NCBI RefSeq assembly: GCF_900100435.1
Contig: NZ_FNEX01000029.1
Coordinates: 1-53,695 of the forward strand
Length of the DNA stretch: 53,695 nt
Source of the DNA: Pedobacter sp. ok626
GTDB lineage: Bacteria > Bacteroidota > Bacteroidia > Sphingobacteriales > Sphingobacteriaceae
Direction of reading: 5' to 3'
A model generated the notes under the pieces. It made no database searches and was not told the DNA's origin. It was given only the letters and a program-made list of their open reading frames with translations. Shown piece after piece: positions 16,996 to 25,695 of this stretch; position 1 is the stretch's first letter; each line of letters starts with the position of its first letter. The position numbers and the translations under genes are program-made.

Positions 16996-18717
16996 ATGTC
17001 TAAAACCATAGCATCAAAATTAGTAGAGATACTAGAACACGCCGGTGTAAAACATATACATGGCGTAGTGGGCGATTCGCTCAATGGAATTACCAATGAA
17101 CTGCGCAAATCAGGTAAAATAAAATGGATCCACTACCGTCATGAGGAGGCGGCAGCATTTGCTGCGGGTGCAGAAGCGCAATTGACCGGCAGATTAGCAG
17201 TTTGCGCGGGCAGCTGTGGCCCGGGCAATATGCACCTGATCAACGGTTTATATGATGCACATCGCAGTAATGCGCCCGTGTTAGCTATTGCGGCACAGAT
17301 CCCCAGCGAGCAGATAGGCACCAGCTATTTTCAGGAAACCAGGCCGGAGGCGTTATTCCGCGAATGCAGTTATTATTGCGAAACTATTACTTCTGGAAAA
17401 CAAATGCCCAGGGTATTGCAGATCGCTATTCAAACAGCAATTAGCATGAAAGGTGTATCGGTAGTGAGCTTATCCGGAGATGTGGCTATGCAGGCAGTCA
17501 ACAACGATGAACTGGAACATCCATTATTTTTAAACCGCCCGCTTACCCGTCCATCAGATACCGACCTTAATGTACTGGCAAAGCTCATTAGCCAGGCTGA
17601 AAAGATCACACTGCTCTGTGGGGCTGGTTGCGCCGGGGCTCACGACGAATTAATTGCCCTGGCCGGCCTGCTGTCTTCGCCTATGGTGCATGCGCTTCGC
17701 GGGAAGGAGCATGTTCAATATGATAATCCATACGATGTTGGCATGACCGGCCTGATCGGCATGGCATCCGGTAATCATGCGGTGAAAACCTGTGATCTGC
17801 TGCTGATGCTGGGTACTGACTTCCCCTACAAGGAATGGTACCCCGATGGTGCAAAAATTGTCCAGCTTGATATTCGGCCCGAACGCTTGGGCAGGCGGTG
17901 CAAACTGGATTTGGGGCTTACGGGCGATGTAAGTGAAACCATCAAAGCTTTATTACCAATGGTGATTGCAAAAACGGATAGCGTATTCCTGAAAGATTGC
18001 CAGGAACGCTATCGGCAAAATCGCCAAAACCTTGATAAACGCGCCGCAGGTGAAACAGGGAAATTGATACACCCCGAATACCTCACTAAAGTTTTAAGCG
18101 ATCAAGCAGAACCAGATGCCATATTTACCGCCGATGTAGGCACACCGACCGTTTGGGCGGCGAGGTATCTGCAAATGAAAAAAAACAGAAGGCTGATCGG
18201 TTCATTTAGCCACGGTTCTATGGCTAGTGCAATGCCCCAGGCAATTGGTGCACAACTGGCATTTCCCGAAAGGCAGGTGATCTCCTTATCGGGCGATGGC
18301 GGTTTTGCAATGATGATGGGCGATATCCTGACCATTTACCAATATGATCTGCCGGTAAAACTGATCATTTATAACAATGGTTCATTAGGATTTGTAGCCA
18401 TGGAAATGAAGGTAATAGGTATGCCGCCGTTCGGTACCGAACTTAAAAACCCCGATTTCGCAAAAATGGCAGAGGCAATTGGCATAATGGGTATACGCGT
18501 AGAAAATTCAGAAGATTTACCGGCTGCGGTAGCAAAGGCTTTGGCGCACAAAGGACCGGTTTTGATAGATGTGTTAACCAACCCAACAGAACTGGCCATG
18601 CCGCCGCAGATTAATTTTGAAGAAGCAAAAGGATTTGGAATCTATATGGTCCGCCAGGCGCTTTTAGGCAACGGTACCGAGGTTTTAGAAACATTGCAAA
18701 CAAATTTTTTAAAATAG
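16996..18717 (+). CDS. poxB: Pyruvate dehydrogenase (quinone)/pyruvate oxidase PoxB-type
   Basis: A thiamine-diphosphate enzyme that turns pyruvate into acetate and carbon dioxide and passes electrons through FAD to membrane quinones. The 573 residues match PoxB length. Seen are HGVVGDSLNGI at the N-terminus, the catalytic glutamate region RHEEAAAFAA (E50), the CGPGNMHLINGLYDAH segment, and the thiamine-binding motif running from GDGGF (433-437) to NN (460-461). The tail AKGFGIYMVRQALLGNG resembles the lipid-activated C-terminus of the E. coli enzyme. It begins a six-gene cluster with close spacing (stop and next ATG are two bases apart) and is richer in GC than the genes on both sides, which suggests transfer. 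Confidence 0.92.
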   Translation: MSKTIASKLVEILEHAGVKHIHGVVGDSLNGITNELRKSGKIKWIHYRHEEAAAFAAGAEAQLTGRLAVCAGSCGPGNMHLINGLYDAHRSNAPVLAIAAQIPSEQIGTSYFQETRPEALFRECSYYCETITSGKQMPRVLQIAIQTAISMKGVSVVSLSGDVAMQAVNNDELEHPLFLNRPLTRPSDTDLNVLAKLISQAEKITLLCGAGCAGAHDELIALAGLLSSPMVHALRGKEHVQYDNPYDVGMTGLIGMASGNHAVKTCDLLLMLGTDFPYKEWYPDGAKIVQLDIRPERLGRRCKLDLGLTGDVSETIKALLPMVIAKTDSVFLKDCQERYRQNRQNLDKRAAGETGKLIHPEYLTKVLSDQAEPDAIFTADVGTPTVWAARYLQMKKNRRLIGSFSHGSMASAMPQAIGAQLAFPERQVISLSGDGGFAMMMGDILTIYQYDLPVKLIIYNNGSLGFVAMEMKVIGMPPFGTELKNPDFAKMAEAIGIMGIRVENSEDLPAAVAKALAHKGPVLIDVLTNPTELAMPPQINFEEAKGFGIYMVRQALLGNGTEVLETLQTNFLK

Positions 18718-18719
18718 TT

Positions 18720-19835
18720 ATGAAAGTATCCATCATCGGCGGGTCTATCGGTGGGTTGTTAACAGGCATCGCCATGCAAAAAACCGGACATCAGGTAGAT
18801 ATTTATGAACGGTCAGCAACAGCAATGCAAGGCCGGGGCGCGGGGCTGGTTGTACAAGCTGAATTAATGAATTATATGATACATCAAGGCATATCCAGCC
18901 ACCAGCTGTTTGGTGTTCCAGCTGCGCAAAGGCAAATCCTGAATGGCCAGGGATATCCGGCCTACAGCTATGACAACGACACTTCATTTACATCATGGAA
19001 TTATCTTTGGCAACAATTAAAGGCTTATTTTCCGGCGGCAAACTACCACTACAATCATCAGTTGGTAAATTTGCAGCAAACAGGCAAAATTGTAAACGGC
19101 ACTTTTGCCGATGGCAGCCAAATTGAAACTGATTTGCTTATTGGCGCCGATGGATATAATTCGGTAGTGCGTCAGCATCTTTTCCCCGACATAGCCCCCC
19201 TATACGCGGGTTATGTTGCTTATCGCGGCCTGATACCCGAAGACGAATTGACAGCAGAGGAAATTGATTTTTTTGCCAATAAGTTTACTTTGTACCCCTA
19301 CAGTAATTCTCATTTACTGGCTTATCTTGTGCCGGGCAATCATGGCGAACTGGGCAAAGGCAGGCGGCAATTAAACTGGGTTTGGTACCTAAACAAAACT
19401 CAGGCCCAACTTAAAGACTTGATGATTGATAAAAATGGCGTTGAGCGGCAATATAGTGTACCCGCAACGTTCTTACGTGATGCAAATATCGCTGAATTAA
19501 AAACCAGAGCCCAAATTGAATTGCCCGAGATACTATCGGCAAGGGTACAACAAACCCAAAACCCTTTTGTGCAGGTAATTGTTGATATGGCAGTTCCAAA
19601 AATGTATCAGGGCCGGGTTGTCATACTTGGAGATGCAGCATCATTAGTAAGGCCGCATACTGCGTCTGGAACTGCTAAAGCGTATGAAGATGCTGCAGCA
19701 CTCGCTGCTGTATTGACAGACCATTCCACCCTAGCAAGTGCCTTACAACGGTGGAATACTATGCAACTACATCATGCTGCCGAACTTATTAGTTACGGAA
19801 GACGATTGGCAAAAGGGAGCGGATTAGGACAATAA
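18720..19835 (+). CDS. FAD-dependent monooxygenase (PHBH-like fold)
   Basis: A 371-residue flavoprotein hydroxylase. The Rossmann motif GGSIGG (residues 7-12) binds the FAD, followed by the family motifs LLIGADGYNSVVR and VVILGDAASLVRPHTASGTA. Such enzymes use NAD(P)H and oxygen to hydroxylate aromatic or heteroaromatic compounds; the closest pattern I recall is 2,6-dihydroxypyridine 3-monooxygenase-like proteins. The substrate cannot be read from the sequence. It starts two bases after poxB and is surely co-transcribed. Confidence 0.88.
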   Translation: MKVSIIGGSIGGLLTGIAMQKTGHQVDIYERSATAMQGRGAGLVVQAELMNYMIHQGISSHQLFGVPAAQRQILNGQGYPAYSYDNDTSFTSWNYLWQQLKAYFPAANYHYNHQLVNLQQTGKIVNGTFADGSQIETDLLIGADGYNSVVRQHLFPDIAPLYAGYVAYRGLIPEDELTAEEIDFFANKFTLYPYSNSHLLAYLVPGNHGELGKGRRQLNWVWYLNKTQAQLKDLMIDKNGVERQYSVPATFLRDANIAELKTRAQIELPEILSARVQQTQNPFVQVIVDMAVPKMYQGRVVILGDAASLVRPHTASGTAKAYEDAAALAAVLTDHSTLASALQRWNTMQLHHAAELISYGRRLAKGSGLGQ

Positions 19836-19862
19836 TTAAATTAACAACAAATATTAATCATC

Positions 19863-20096
19863 ATGGAAGACAATCAAGTATTAAACCACATTAAAGCCCT
19901 GACAGAAAAAGAAGAGAAACTGTGGGGTAACGAGAATATAACGGACGATGACGTGCAGCAACTGCATAAAATAAAATTGGAGCTTGATCAATATTGGGAT
20001 TTGCTTAGTCAAAGAAGAGCTTTGCGCGATGCGCATAAAAACCCCGACAAAGCCGGGATTCGCGATATCGACACTATTGAAAATTACAAAAATTAA
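19863..20096 (+). CDS. DUF2630 family small protein
   Basis: A 77-residue, charged helical protein matching DUF2630: ILNHIKALTEKEE-like start (here VLNHIKALTEKEEKLW), then LHKIKLELDQYWDLLSQRRA. The family is of unknown function and often found in stress-linked gene clusters. It sits 27 bases behind the monooxygenase in the redox island. Two helices may form a hairpin. Confidence 0.85.
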   Translation: MEDNQVLNHIKALTEKEEKLWGNENITDDDVQQLHKIKLELDQYWDLLSQRRALRDAHKNPDKAGIRDIDTIENYKN

Positions 20097-20106
20097 GGCG
20101 AAAATC

Positions 20107-20634
20107 ATGGCAAATATCAATTTATTCAGTCCTCTTAGAATCCGGGGCATGGCCTTAAAAAACAGGATCGTCGTATCGCCGATGAAGCAATTCAGTGCCG
20201 TTAACGGCAAAGTTGGGCACTGGCATATAGTACATTTAGGCAGCCGCGCCGTGGGGGGCGCAGGGCTTATCATGGAAGACGAAAGAGCCTGGAAAATAGA
20301 AGACAGCATTGTTTTGGCCGGTATATTGAAACAAATAGGTGTAGACCTGATCACTGCTTCAGCAGGAGGTTTCGTGATTCTAGATAAAGCAAGGGTTTAT
20401 CCCTCGTACCAGGTTCGCTTTGCCGAAAAGATCAAAGCCGAGACCGGCATCCTGTCTGGTGCTGTTGGTGCAATCACCGAAGCTGCGCAAGCAGATGAGA
20501 TCATCGCATCCGGAAAAGCCGACCTGGCCATCGTGGCACGCGAATTTTTAAGAGATCCTTATTTCCCGATGCATGCCGCTAAAATACTGGGGGCAAATGT
20601 TGAAATTCCTTTTCAGTATAAAAGAGCCTTTTAA
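20107..20634 (+). pseudogene. Old Yellow Enzyme-type NADH:flavin oxidoreductase with large internal deletion
   Basis: The 175-codon frame starts like an Old Yellow Enzyme of the YqjM type (LFSPLRIRGMALKNRIVVSP, then HIVHLGSRAVGGAGLI) and ends like one (GVDLITASAG, then YPSYQVRFAEKIKAETGIL and the terminal AREFLRDPYF). The whole middle, about 165-170 residues containing the substrate-binding histidines and most of the barrel, is missing. The reading frame is intact across the joint near residues 58-75. Family members have about 340-360 residues. Without the middle the barrel cannot close, so it is probably inactive; a remodelled product is less likely. I chose the ATG at 20107 because family homology begins there, though the frame is open from 19984. 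Confidence 0.82.
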
Positions 20635-20645
20635 ATTGTAAAGCT

Positions 20646-21911
20646 ATGGAAAGAACTAAAGCAGTGTTAAATACCGTAAAGGTTTACGGCACCATGGAAT
20701 CCAGCGAGGCTTACATTATTCGCGATTTCCTAAAACGCAGTGTGGCGGCTTTTGATTGGATACCCGTACCCGACATCAACGCTTTGCAGCACCTAATAAC
20801 GGCTCCGATACCTGAATATGCAAATTTACCGGTGGTTGAATTACCAGGCGGTAAACTGTTATTCGATCCTTCTATCGAATCGATCGCTTTTAGTCTGGGA
20901 TGGATCAGTAAACCTAAACATACAGAATACGATGTATCGATCTTCGGCGGTGGCCCTGCCGGGCTTAGCGCCGCAGTTTATGCCGCATCGGAAGGCCTGC
21001 GTACAGTTTTGGTGGAACGCGAAGCGATCGGCGGCCAGGCCGGTACCAGCTCACTTATCGAAAATTACCTTGGCTTCCCTAACGGCTTAAGTGGCGCAGA
21101 ATTAGCTGAACGTGCCCGGCAGCAGGCCGTAAAGTTTGGTGTGGAAATACTGCTCATGCGTAGAGGGGTCAACGCCAAATTTATCGCTAATAAACTCCAT
21201 GTCGACCTGGTTGATGGCAGCAAAATTATTGCCCGGGCCAATATTTCGGCAACCGGGGTAGAATATAGCCGCCTTGATCTGCCGGATGAAAACCGCTACC
21301 TTGATAAAGGTGTCTATTATGGTGCTGGTTCCAGCGAGGTACTGCTTTGCACCGATGAGCATGTCTTTATTGTTGGCGGAGGTAACTCTGCCGGGCAGGC
21401 AGCGCTTAATTTTTGCAGGTACGCTAAAAAGGTAACGCTGGTTGTCCGCGGCAGCGACCTGGCCTCTACCTTGTCGTTTTACCTGCTTAATCGTATTCAA
21501 AACAATAAGAACATCGAGGTACTGTTTAACTCCAATATCACCGCTTTGAGTGGTACCGGCACATTAAACGAAATCAACATAACAGATCATTTAAACCATA
21601 CCATAACAAACTATTCAACCCGCTTTGTTTTTGTATGTATAGGTGGTAAACCCAATACGACATGGGCGAAGGATACAGCTATCGTTCGCGACGAAGCCGG
21701 TTACCTGGTGACGGGTACAGATCTGTATGAACCATCCTTCAAAAGCAAATGGTCCAATTCATTTACACCAGCCTTTTTAGAAACCAGCGTCCCTGGCTGC
21801 TTTGCTGCCGGCGATGTCAGGCATAACTCCATTAAACGGGTAGCCTCTGCCGTTGGCGAGGGCGCCATGGCCGTAACTTTTGTACATCGTTATTTAACCA
21901 AAAACTATTAA
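20646..21911 (+). CDS. Thioredoxin-reductase-like flavoprotein with glutaredoxin-like N-domain, no CxxC
   Basis: A 421-residue two-part protein. Residues about 10-88 resemble the thioredoxin-fold domain found in fused response regulator/thioredoxin-reductase proteins (IIRDFLKRSVAAFDWIPV, then LPVVELPGGKLLFDPS) but have no cysteine pair. From residue 95 it is a pyridine nucleotide-disulfide oxidoreductase: GGGPAG (101-106), GGQAGTSS, GGGNSAG (244-250) and a final FAAGDVRHNSIKRVASAVGE. At the site of the CxxC of true thioredoxin reductases stands GAGSSE (226-231), so it cannot reduce thioredoxin by the usual route. It lies 11 bases behind the deleted Old Yellow Enzyme and three bases before the UBP zinc finger. 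Confidence 0.87.
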   Translation: MERTKAVLNTVKVYGTMESSEAYIIRDFLKRSVAAFDWIPVPDINALQHLITAPIPEYANLPVVELPGGKLLFDPSIESIAFSLGWISKPKHTEYDVSIFGGGPAGLSAAVYAASEGLRTVLVEREAIGGQAGTSSLIENYLGFPNGLSGAELAERARQQAVKFGVEILLMRRGVNAKFIANKLHVDLVDGSKIIARANISATGVEYSRLDLPDENRYLDKGVYYGAGSSEVLLCTDEHVFIVGGGNSAGQAALNFCRYAKKVTLVVRGSDLASTLSFYLLNRIQNNKNIEVLFNSNITALSGTGTLNEINITDHLNHTITNYSTRFVFVCIGGKPNTTWAKDTAIVRDEAGYLVTGTDLYEPSFKSKWSNSFTPAFLETSVPGCFAAGDVRHNSIKRVASAVGEGAMAVTFVHRYLTKNY

Positions 21912-21914
21912 AAA

Positions 21915-22190
21915 ATGGAAACTCAAATCTGTAAACACCTTAAACTATTGATAGTTAAGCCAGCCGACAAATATTATTGTGAAGAATGCATAAAAACAGA
22001 GAGCACATGGCTGCATCTGCGGGCATGCCAAACCTGCGGAGCTGTTTTATGCTGCGATTCGTCGCCTAACCAACATGCTTCTAAACATGCCGCGCATACC
22101 CATCACCCCGTTGTAATATCTGCCGAACCCGACGAATATTGGGCTTACTGCTACCCGCACGATCAAATGATAGATATTGATCCTTATTAG
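21915..22190 (+). CDS. UBP-type zinc finger protein
   Basis: The 91-residue protein is almost entirely one UBP-type zinc finger, the fold that in eukaryotes binds the free C-terminus of ubiquitin. Zinc ligands are visible as C6/H8, C22-C25, C38-C41, C46/C47 and the histidines H54, H58, H61, H63, H64, together with CQTCGAVLCCDSS. In bacteria such proteins are often encoded beside thioredoxin-reductase-like flavoproteins, as here, three bases downstream. Their bacterial partner is unknown. Confidence 0.9.
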   Translation: METQICKHLKLLIVKPADKYYCEECIKTESTWLHLRACQTCGAVLCCDSSPNQHASKHAAHTHHPVVISAEPDEYWAYCYPHDQMIDIDPY

Positions 22191-22191
22191 A

Positions 22192-22536
22192 TCATTCCAA
22201 AATTGGGGGGATTTTCTTAAAGAATTGGATCTAACAGAAGGTAAAGCTACCGGCATCCCCATGATAAAAAAAGCAATGCAGCAAAATGGTTCACCAGATC
22301 CCGATTTTGAGACAGACGATGAACGCAGTTATTTTCAAGTTACCCTCAAGATACATCCTGGATTTCTTCCAGAAAATAATGTTTCGACAAGCTCAGAGAT
22401 AACTGAGGGAGCAAAAAACAACCCAGCAACCTCAAATTACCCTATTTACGTAGACATCAAAGTAATTGAGGGAGTCAGCACAAGATTAAAAGACAAACTA
22501 GGCAAGACACTCCAGAAGGCCCATAAGATTCTTTAG
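22192..22536 (+). pseudogene. C-terminal remnant of an AlbA_2/RecG-like ATP-binding regulator
   Basis: The frame encodes GDFLKELDLTEGKATGIPMI and then QNGSPDPDFETDDERSYFQV, the C-terminal ATPase-like part of AlbA_2 (Schlafen-like DNA-binding domain) proteins, which normally exceed 400 residues. The whole N-terminal two thirds is absent. It begins right behind the UBP zinc finger gene and is AT-rich again, so it probably marks the right edge of the acquired redox cluster, where insertion or deletion cut the gene. The open frame that starts at 22177 overlaps the zinc finger gene and is not a real start. Confidence 0.78.
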
Positions 22537-22631
22537 TTCTCTCATTACGGATGATATTCCAAAAATGGGCATTAAAGTACAATGATCAAGATAACACTAC
22601 ATTATATAGAAGAATAACGGATATTATATCT

Positions 22632-23885
22632 CTAATAGATTTCCATTATCTTATCGGCATGCAGCATATAATAATAGAGAATGGTGCGAAGCTGCAATAC
22701 ATCGTCTTCAAAATAGACACCGACATCTCCGGTACTACTGACAGCGGAAGCACCAACATCTTCGCCCGTGCTTTTGGATAGTGATTGCGAAAAACGCATT
22801 TGCTGTTCCTTGGATTTTACCAGCTCATCCGCCTTTGTTCCTGCTTTCTGTATTGCGATCTTTTGCTCCAGCTCTATTTTCGTTAATATACAATCGGCCT
22901 GGTTTTTACAGGTAGCCGCATGTTCTTTAATTTTATCGTTAAAGCCATAAGCGGAATAAGAGGCTAACGCGTTATAGTTGCACAAAAGGTTATATGTTTG
23001 TGAAATAAGAAGAAAGCGTAATGCTTCTTTTTCAAATGCGGTAAGTTTCAAACCATCGATGACTACTTCTTCCGCTTTGATCCATTCCATTGCCAAAGGT
23101 TTCAGCTCATCCCAATCGCTTCTTGTAGTCATTTGCGGGAGGCTCTCTTTGTTTTCTATTTTGTTCAGGTAGTTTTTGCTAAGCTCGCTCAGGCAGCCAG
23201 GCAATTCTTCTTTGTTACTGATATCGCACAAGCAGGGAAGTTTACCCTCGCAATTTTGGGTATAAGGCAGGAAATCAAACACACAATCCTCCGCCACACC
23301 AAGGGGAATATCTCCATTAAGCTGGGCATAAGTTGTTCGGTAAGGCTTTACATAATTCTCCTCCAGATCCCGGAGGAGCAGATATTGCTTTTTGTCGTTA
23401 TATAGAATATCATATGCATAAGCGATAACCATAACCGATTGTGCAGTAAGGCTTTTAGGTAATTCAATGGCCAGGGCCTTGTATTTTTCTTTCGACGGAT
23501 CGGAACTTCCAAAGTCTGTCAGCAGGCAATAGAGCAAGCGTGTCTCTGCTGGCACTTTAGGATCTTCAATTGTTGTTTTGTATTTGCCTTCGATGAACTG
23601 TTGATACTTTTTTTTGTAAGTGGTAAAGTATTCCTCAGCGGCATCATCTTTCCATTCAAAATAGCTGGCCAGAGCAGAAATCAATGTTGCTTTTTCACCA
23701 AGACTATGATCGGAACTGAGGTAATTAATAAAGGAAGCTTCAGCCATTCCATTTTTTGAAACAGACTGTATCATACTGTCATTTTCATATAATTTGGTAA
23801 ATCCTAATCCCGGTAAAAAGGAAGAATCAGCATTGGCAGCCTTTGCAAGCATGAAGCACAAAAAGAGAGTCAGGTATTTTTTCAT
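22632..23885 (-). CDS. Hypothetical exported helical protein
   Basis: A 417-residue protein with a signal peptide (KKYLTLFLCFMLAKAANA) and a predominantly helical mature part. It holds a cluster of cysteines around residues 203-231 (CVFDFLP, NCEGKLPCLC, PGCLSEL) and more near 300-340, which suggests disulfides in the periplasm or outside. No family is recognised. It is the second gene of a two-gene operon, 15 bases after the BatD-like gene, so the two probably act together. Confidence 0.7.
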   Translation of the reverse strand: MKKYLTLFLCFMLAKAANADSSFLPGLGFTKLYENDSMIQSVSKNGMAEASFINYLSSDHSLGEKATLISALASYFEWKDDAAEEYFTTYKKKYQQFIEGKYKTTIEDPKVPAETRLLYCLLTDFGSSDPSKEKYKALAIELPKSLTAQSVMVIAYAYDILYNDKKQYLLLRDLEENYVKPYRTTYAQLNGDIPLGVAEDCVFDFLPYTQNCEGKLPCLCDISNKEELPGCLSELSKNYLNKIENKESLPQMTTRSDWDELKPLAMEWIKAEEVVIDGLKLTAFEKEALRFLLISQTYNLLCNYNALASYSAYGFNDKIKEHAATCKNQADCILTKIELEQKIAIQKAGTKADELVKSKEQQMRFSQSLSKSTGEDVGASAVSSTGDVGVYFEDDVLQLRTILYYYMLHADKIMEIY

Positions 23886-23900
23886 TATTTATATTATACT

Positions 23901-24839
23901 TTATTTTACTTTAAATTCAATGGCCTGGGATTTAACCTGGAGTTGCGTTGCGCCCTTGTCTGTTACCTTATACCTACCGTTATCCTGGGGCTCAAATTTG
24001 CTAAAATAGTCTGTATTGCTTTTATACACCTCATACTCAAATTCGCTGGGTTCTATTTTAAATTCACCTTTATTTTTAGCCACAAGACCGGCTGTAAAAA
24101 CTTTCGTTTTTACATAACTGGTACCGTTAATATTTTCAATGCTTTTGCGATTCCCCGTTGCATCCCAATCAAAATCAACTAATTCAAAGTTCTTAGCTAC
24201 ATAGCTTTCCAAACCTCTAATACCGGCAATATCATCCAGCGTTGTTTCTCCTGAAATCCTAATTTCATTATCTTTCCCGGTTAACGATCCCTTCTTTGCC
24301 TTGTTTTTTTTTCTTGTAATCGTTATAAACCGACTGTATTCATAAAGGCTGATGACAATGGTATCTTTAAGACTGTACACTGCTTTATCGGAAGTCAATG
24401 CTAACTTAATTGCATCAGCACCCACCGTTAGCTGCTGAACCACATGGATAGAAAATGGGCGTGTTTTGTATTCCTTCCCCTTTACTTTCATGGTCAACAC
24501 TGGAAAATCTATCTTCCCCAGCTTTTCAGGCTTCGCATAAGTATAAAAATTAAAATAGGACTTCTTTTTGCCATTTTCATCAATAAAATTACTTTCATTT
24601 ACCTTACCTACGATCCGGCTTAAGCCATCGGTTAAGATTAATCCGTTTATCTGATCAGTCTCCGACCAGATACTGTCTGGTTTAGTGGCAAAACGCACAT
24701 AAAAATCTGTAGTCTTTCCGATCTCTACCTCAGGTTGTACAACGTATTGAATAAAATTAGGCTCTTTTTTCTCCTGACAGAAACCAGAGACTGAGGCGCA
24801 GATTAAAGTTGTGACACACAGAAGTATCTTTTTTGCCAT
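23901..24839 (-). CDS. BatD-like exported protein
   Basis: A 312-residue exported protein (signal peptide up to SGFCQ) made of beta-sandwich domains. The pattern PEVEIGKTTDFYVRF, then YAKPEKLGKIDFPVLTMKVK and KTRPFSIHVV recalls the N-terminal repeats of BatD, the periplasmic protein of the Bat aerotolerance operon. A second, similar unit ends with GEFKIEPSEFEYEVY. BatD is usually near 590 residues with a C-terminal membrane segment; this protein is half that length and lacks the anchor, and no batA, B, C or E is near. It is therefore a BatD-related protein rather than BatD itself. It leads an operon with the next gene. Confidence 0.65.
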   Translation of the reverse strand: MAKKILLCVTTLICASVSGFCQEKKEPNFIQYVVQPEVEIGKTTDFYVRFATKPDSIWSETDQINGLILTDGLSRIVGKVNESNFIDENGKKKSYFNFYTYAKPEKLGKIDFPVLTMKVKGKEYKTRPFSIHVVQQLTVGADAIKLALTSDKAVYSLKDTIVISLYEYSRFITITRKKNKAKKGSLTGKDNEIRISGETTLDDIAGIRGLESYVAKNFELVDFDWDATGNRKSIENINGTSYVKTKVFTAGLVAKNKGEFKIEPSEFEYEVYKSNTDYFSKFEPQDNGRYKVTDKGATQLQVKSQAIEFKVK

Positions 24840-25226
24840 TTTATTATCCTTATTGGAAGCAGAACAACCTCCTTGCTACGAAGGTATTAATAATTTCAGT
24901 ATTTATTTTTTATTTACGTAACCTAACCGGTGTAGCTTATTCGAGTTAGGATTAGTCCAATAAAAGTTGCACAAATTCAAACAGCTTAAATGCGGATTAG
25001 GTGGCTACCCTTGGCGAATTTCTCATTAGTAGAAGTCATCTACAAACAAAAATCAATTATTACACTCTGCATTAAAAAACATTACTTTTGCACCTCGAAA
25101 ATTAACAAATAGTGGCACAAATTTTGCTTGTTTGGATCACTTATTACCAAACGTTAGCTTATGATAGCCTGGAAGTTGAGCGACATCATATTGAAATCAA
25201 TAACGAAATAAATAAACAAAACATAT
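24840..25226. other. Intergenic region with a -7 box and a cassette-like core
   Basis: Divergent spacer between the BatD-like operon and the plus-strand small-gene string. It holds TACTTTTG at 25083-25090 and, just before the first gene, a stretch with TTGTTTGGATC and ACCAAACGTTAG (about 25128-25157) that looks like two arms of an imperfect hairpin ending in AACGTTAG. No gene is visible. Confidence 0.4.
25083..25090 (+). promoter_or_regulatory. -7 box before the small-gene string
   Basis: TACTTTTG matches TAnnTTTG exactly, 137 bases before the gene at 25227. The -33 element is not clear. Confidence 0.45.
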
Positions 25227-25682
25227 ATGACTAAAAAAGTACTTTTAACCGCACTCATCGCATTTTGCACAATAACTATTGTATCAGCAAAAGCAAAAAT
25301 TCCAGTTTGTATTCCTTGTGAAACAATACAAACAATTCAAGAATTGCCTACAGATTCTGAAATTCAAAAATTGGCAGGCCAAAAAGTAAACCTATCTTAT
25401 CTTAATAATGAATATGGTATTCTTTGGATGTCTATTTGGAACACTAAAGGAAGATATGTATTGAGTGATATTTCAAATAATACGTATTTTGAAATTGATG
25501 CTCAAGCAGCCAAAATATTAAAAGAGAAACATAATTTTGATGTTGAAACTGCACAAAGTCCGTTGTCTTTTTGGAAAAAAGCTGGAGGAAAACTTGTTTT
25601 TTCAATTATTGTTGCGCTATTGATTTGGGGAAGTATTCCTTCAAAGAAGAAAGATGGAGAGGTAAAACCAGTTAACATTTAA
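25227..25682 (+). CDS. Hypothetical exported protein with C-terminal membrane segment
   Basis: A 151-residue protein with an N-terminal signal peptide (KKVLLTALIAFCTITIVSA), a small mature domain with CIPC near residue 30, and a C-terminal membrane segment (VFSIIVALLIWGSIP) followed by a charged tail. It is probably anchored in the inner membrane with the domain outside. No family is recognised. It starts a string of three closely spaced plus-strand genes. Confidence 0.65.
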   Translation: MTKKVLLTALIAFCTITIVSAKAKIPVCIPCETIQTIQELPTDSEIQKLAGQKVNLSYLNNEYGILWMSIWNTKGRYVLSDISNNTYFEIDAQAAKILKEKHNFDVETAQSPLSFWKKAGGKLVFSIIVALLIWGSIPSKKKDGEVKPVNI

Positions 25683-25695
25683 ATTAAATAGCTTT

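Noticed and set aside
19984..20106. Extended N-terminus of the Old Yellow Enzyme frame
   Set aside because: It overlaps the DUF2630 gene, and family homology starts exactly at the ATG at 20107.
20646..21911. True thioredoxin reductase (trxB)
   Set aside because: The active-site CxxC is absent; the position holds GAGSSE.
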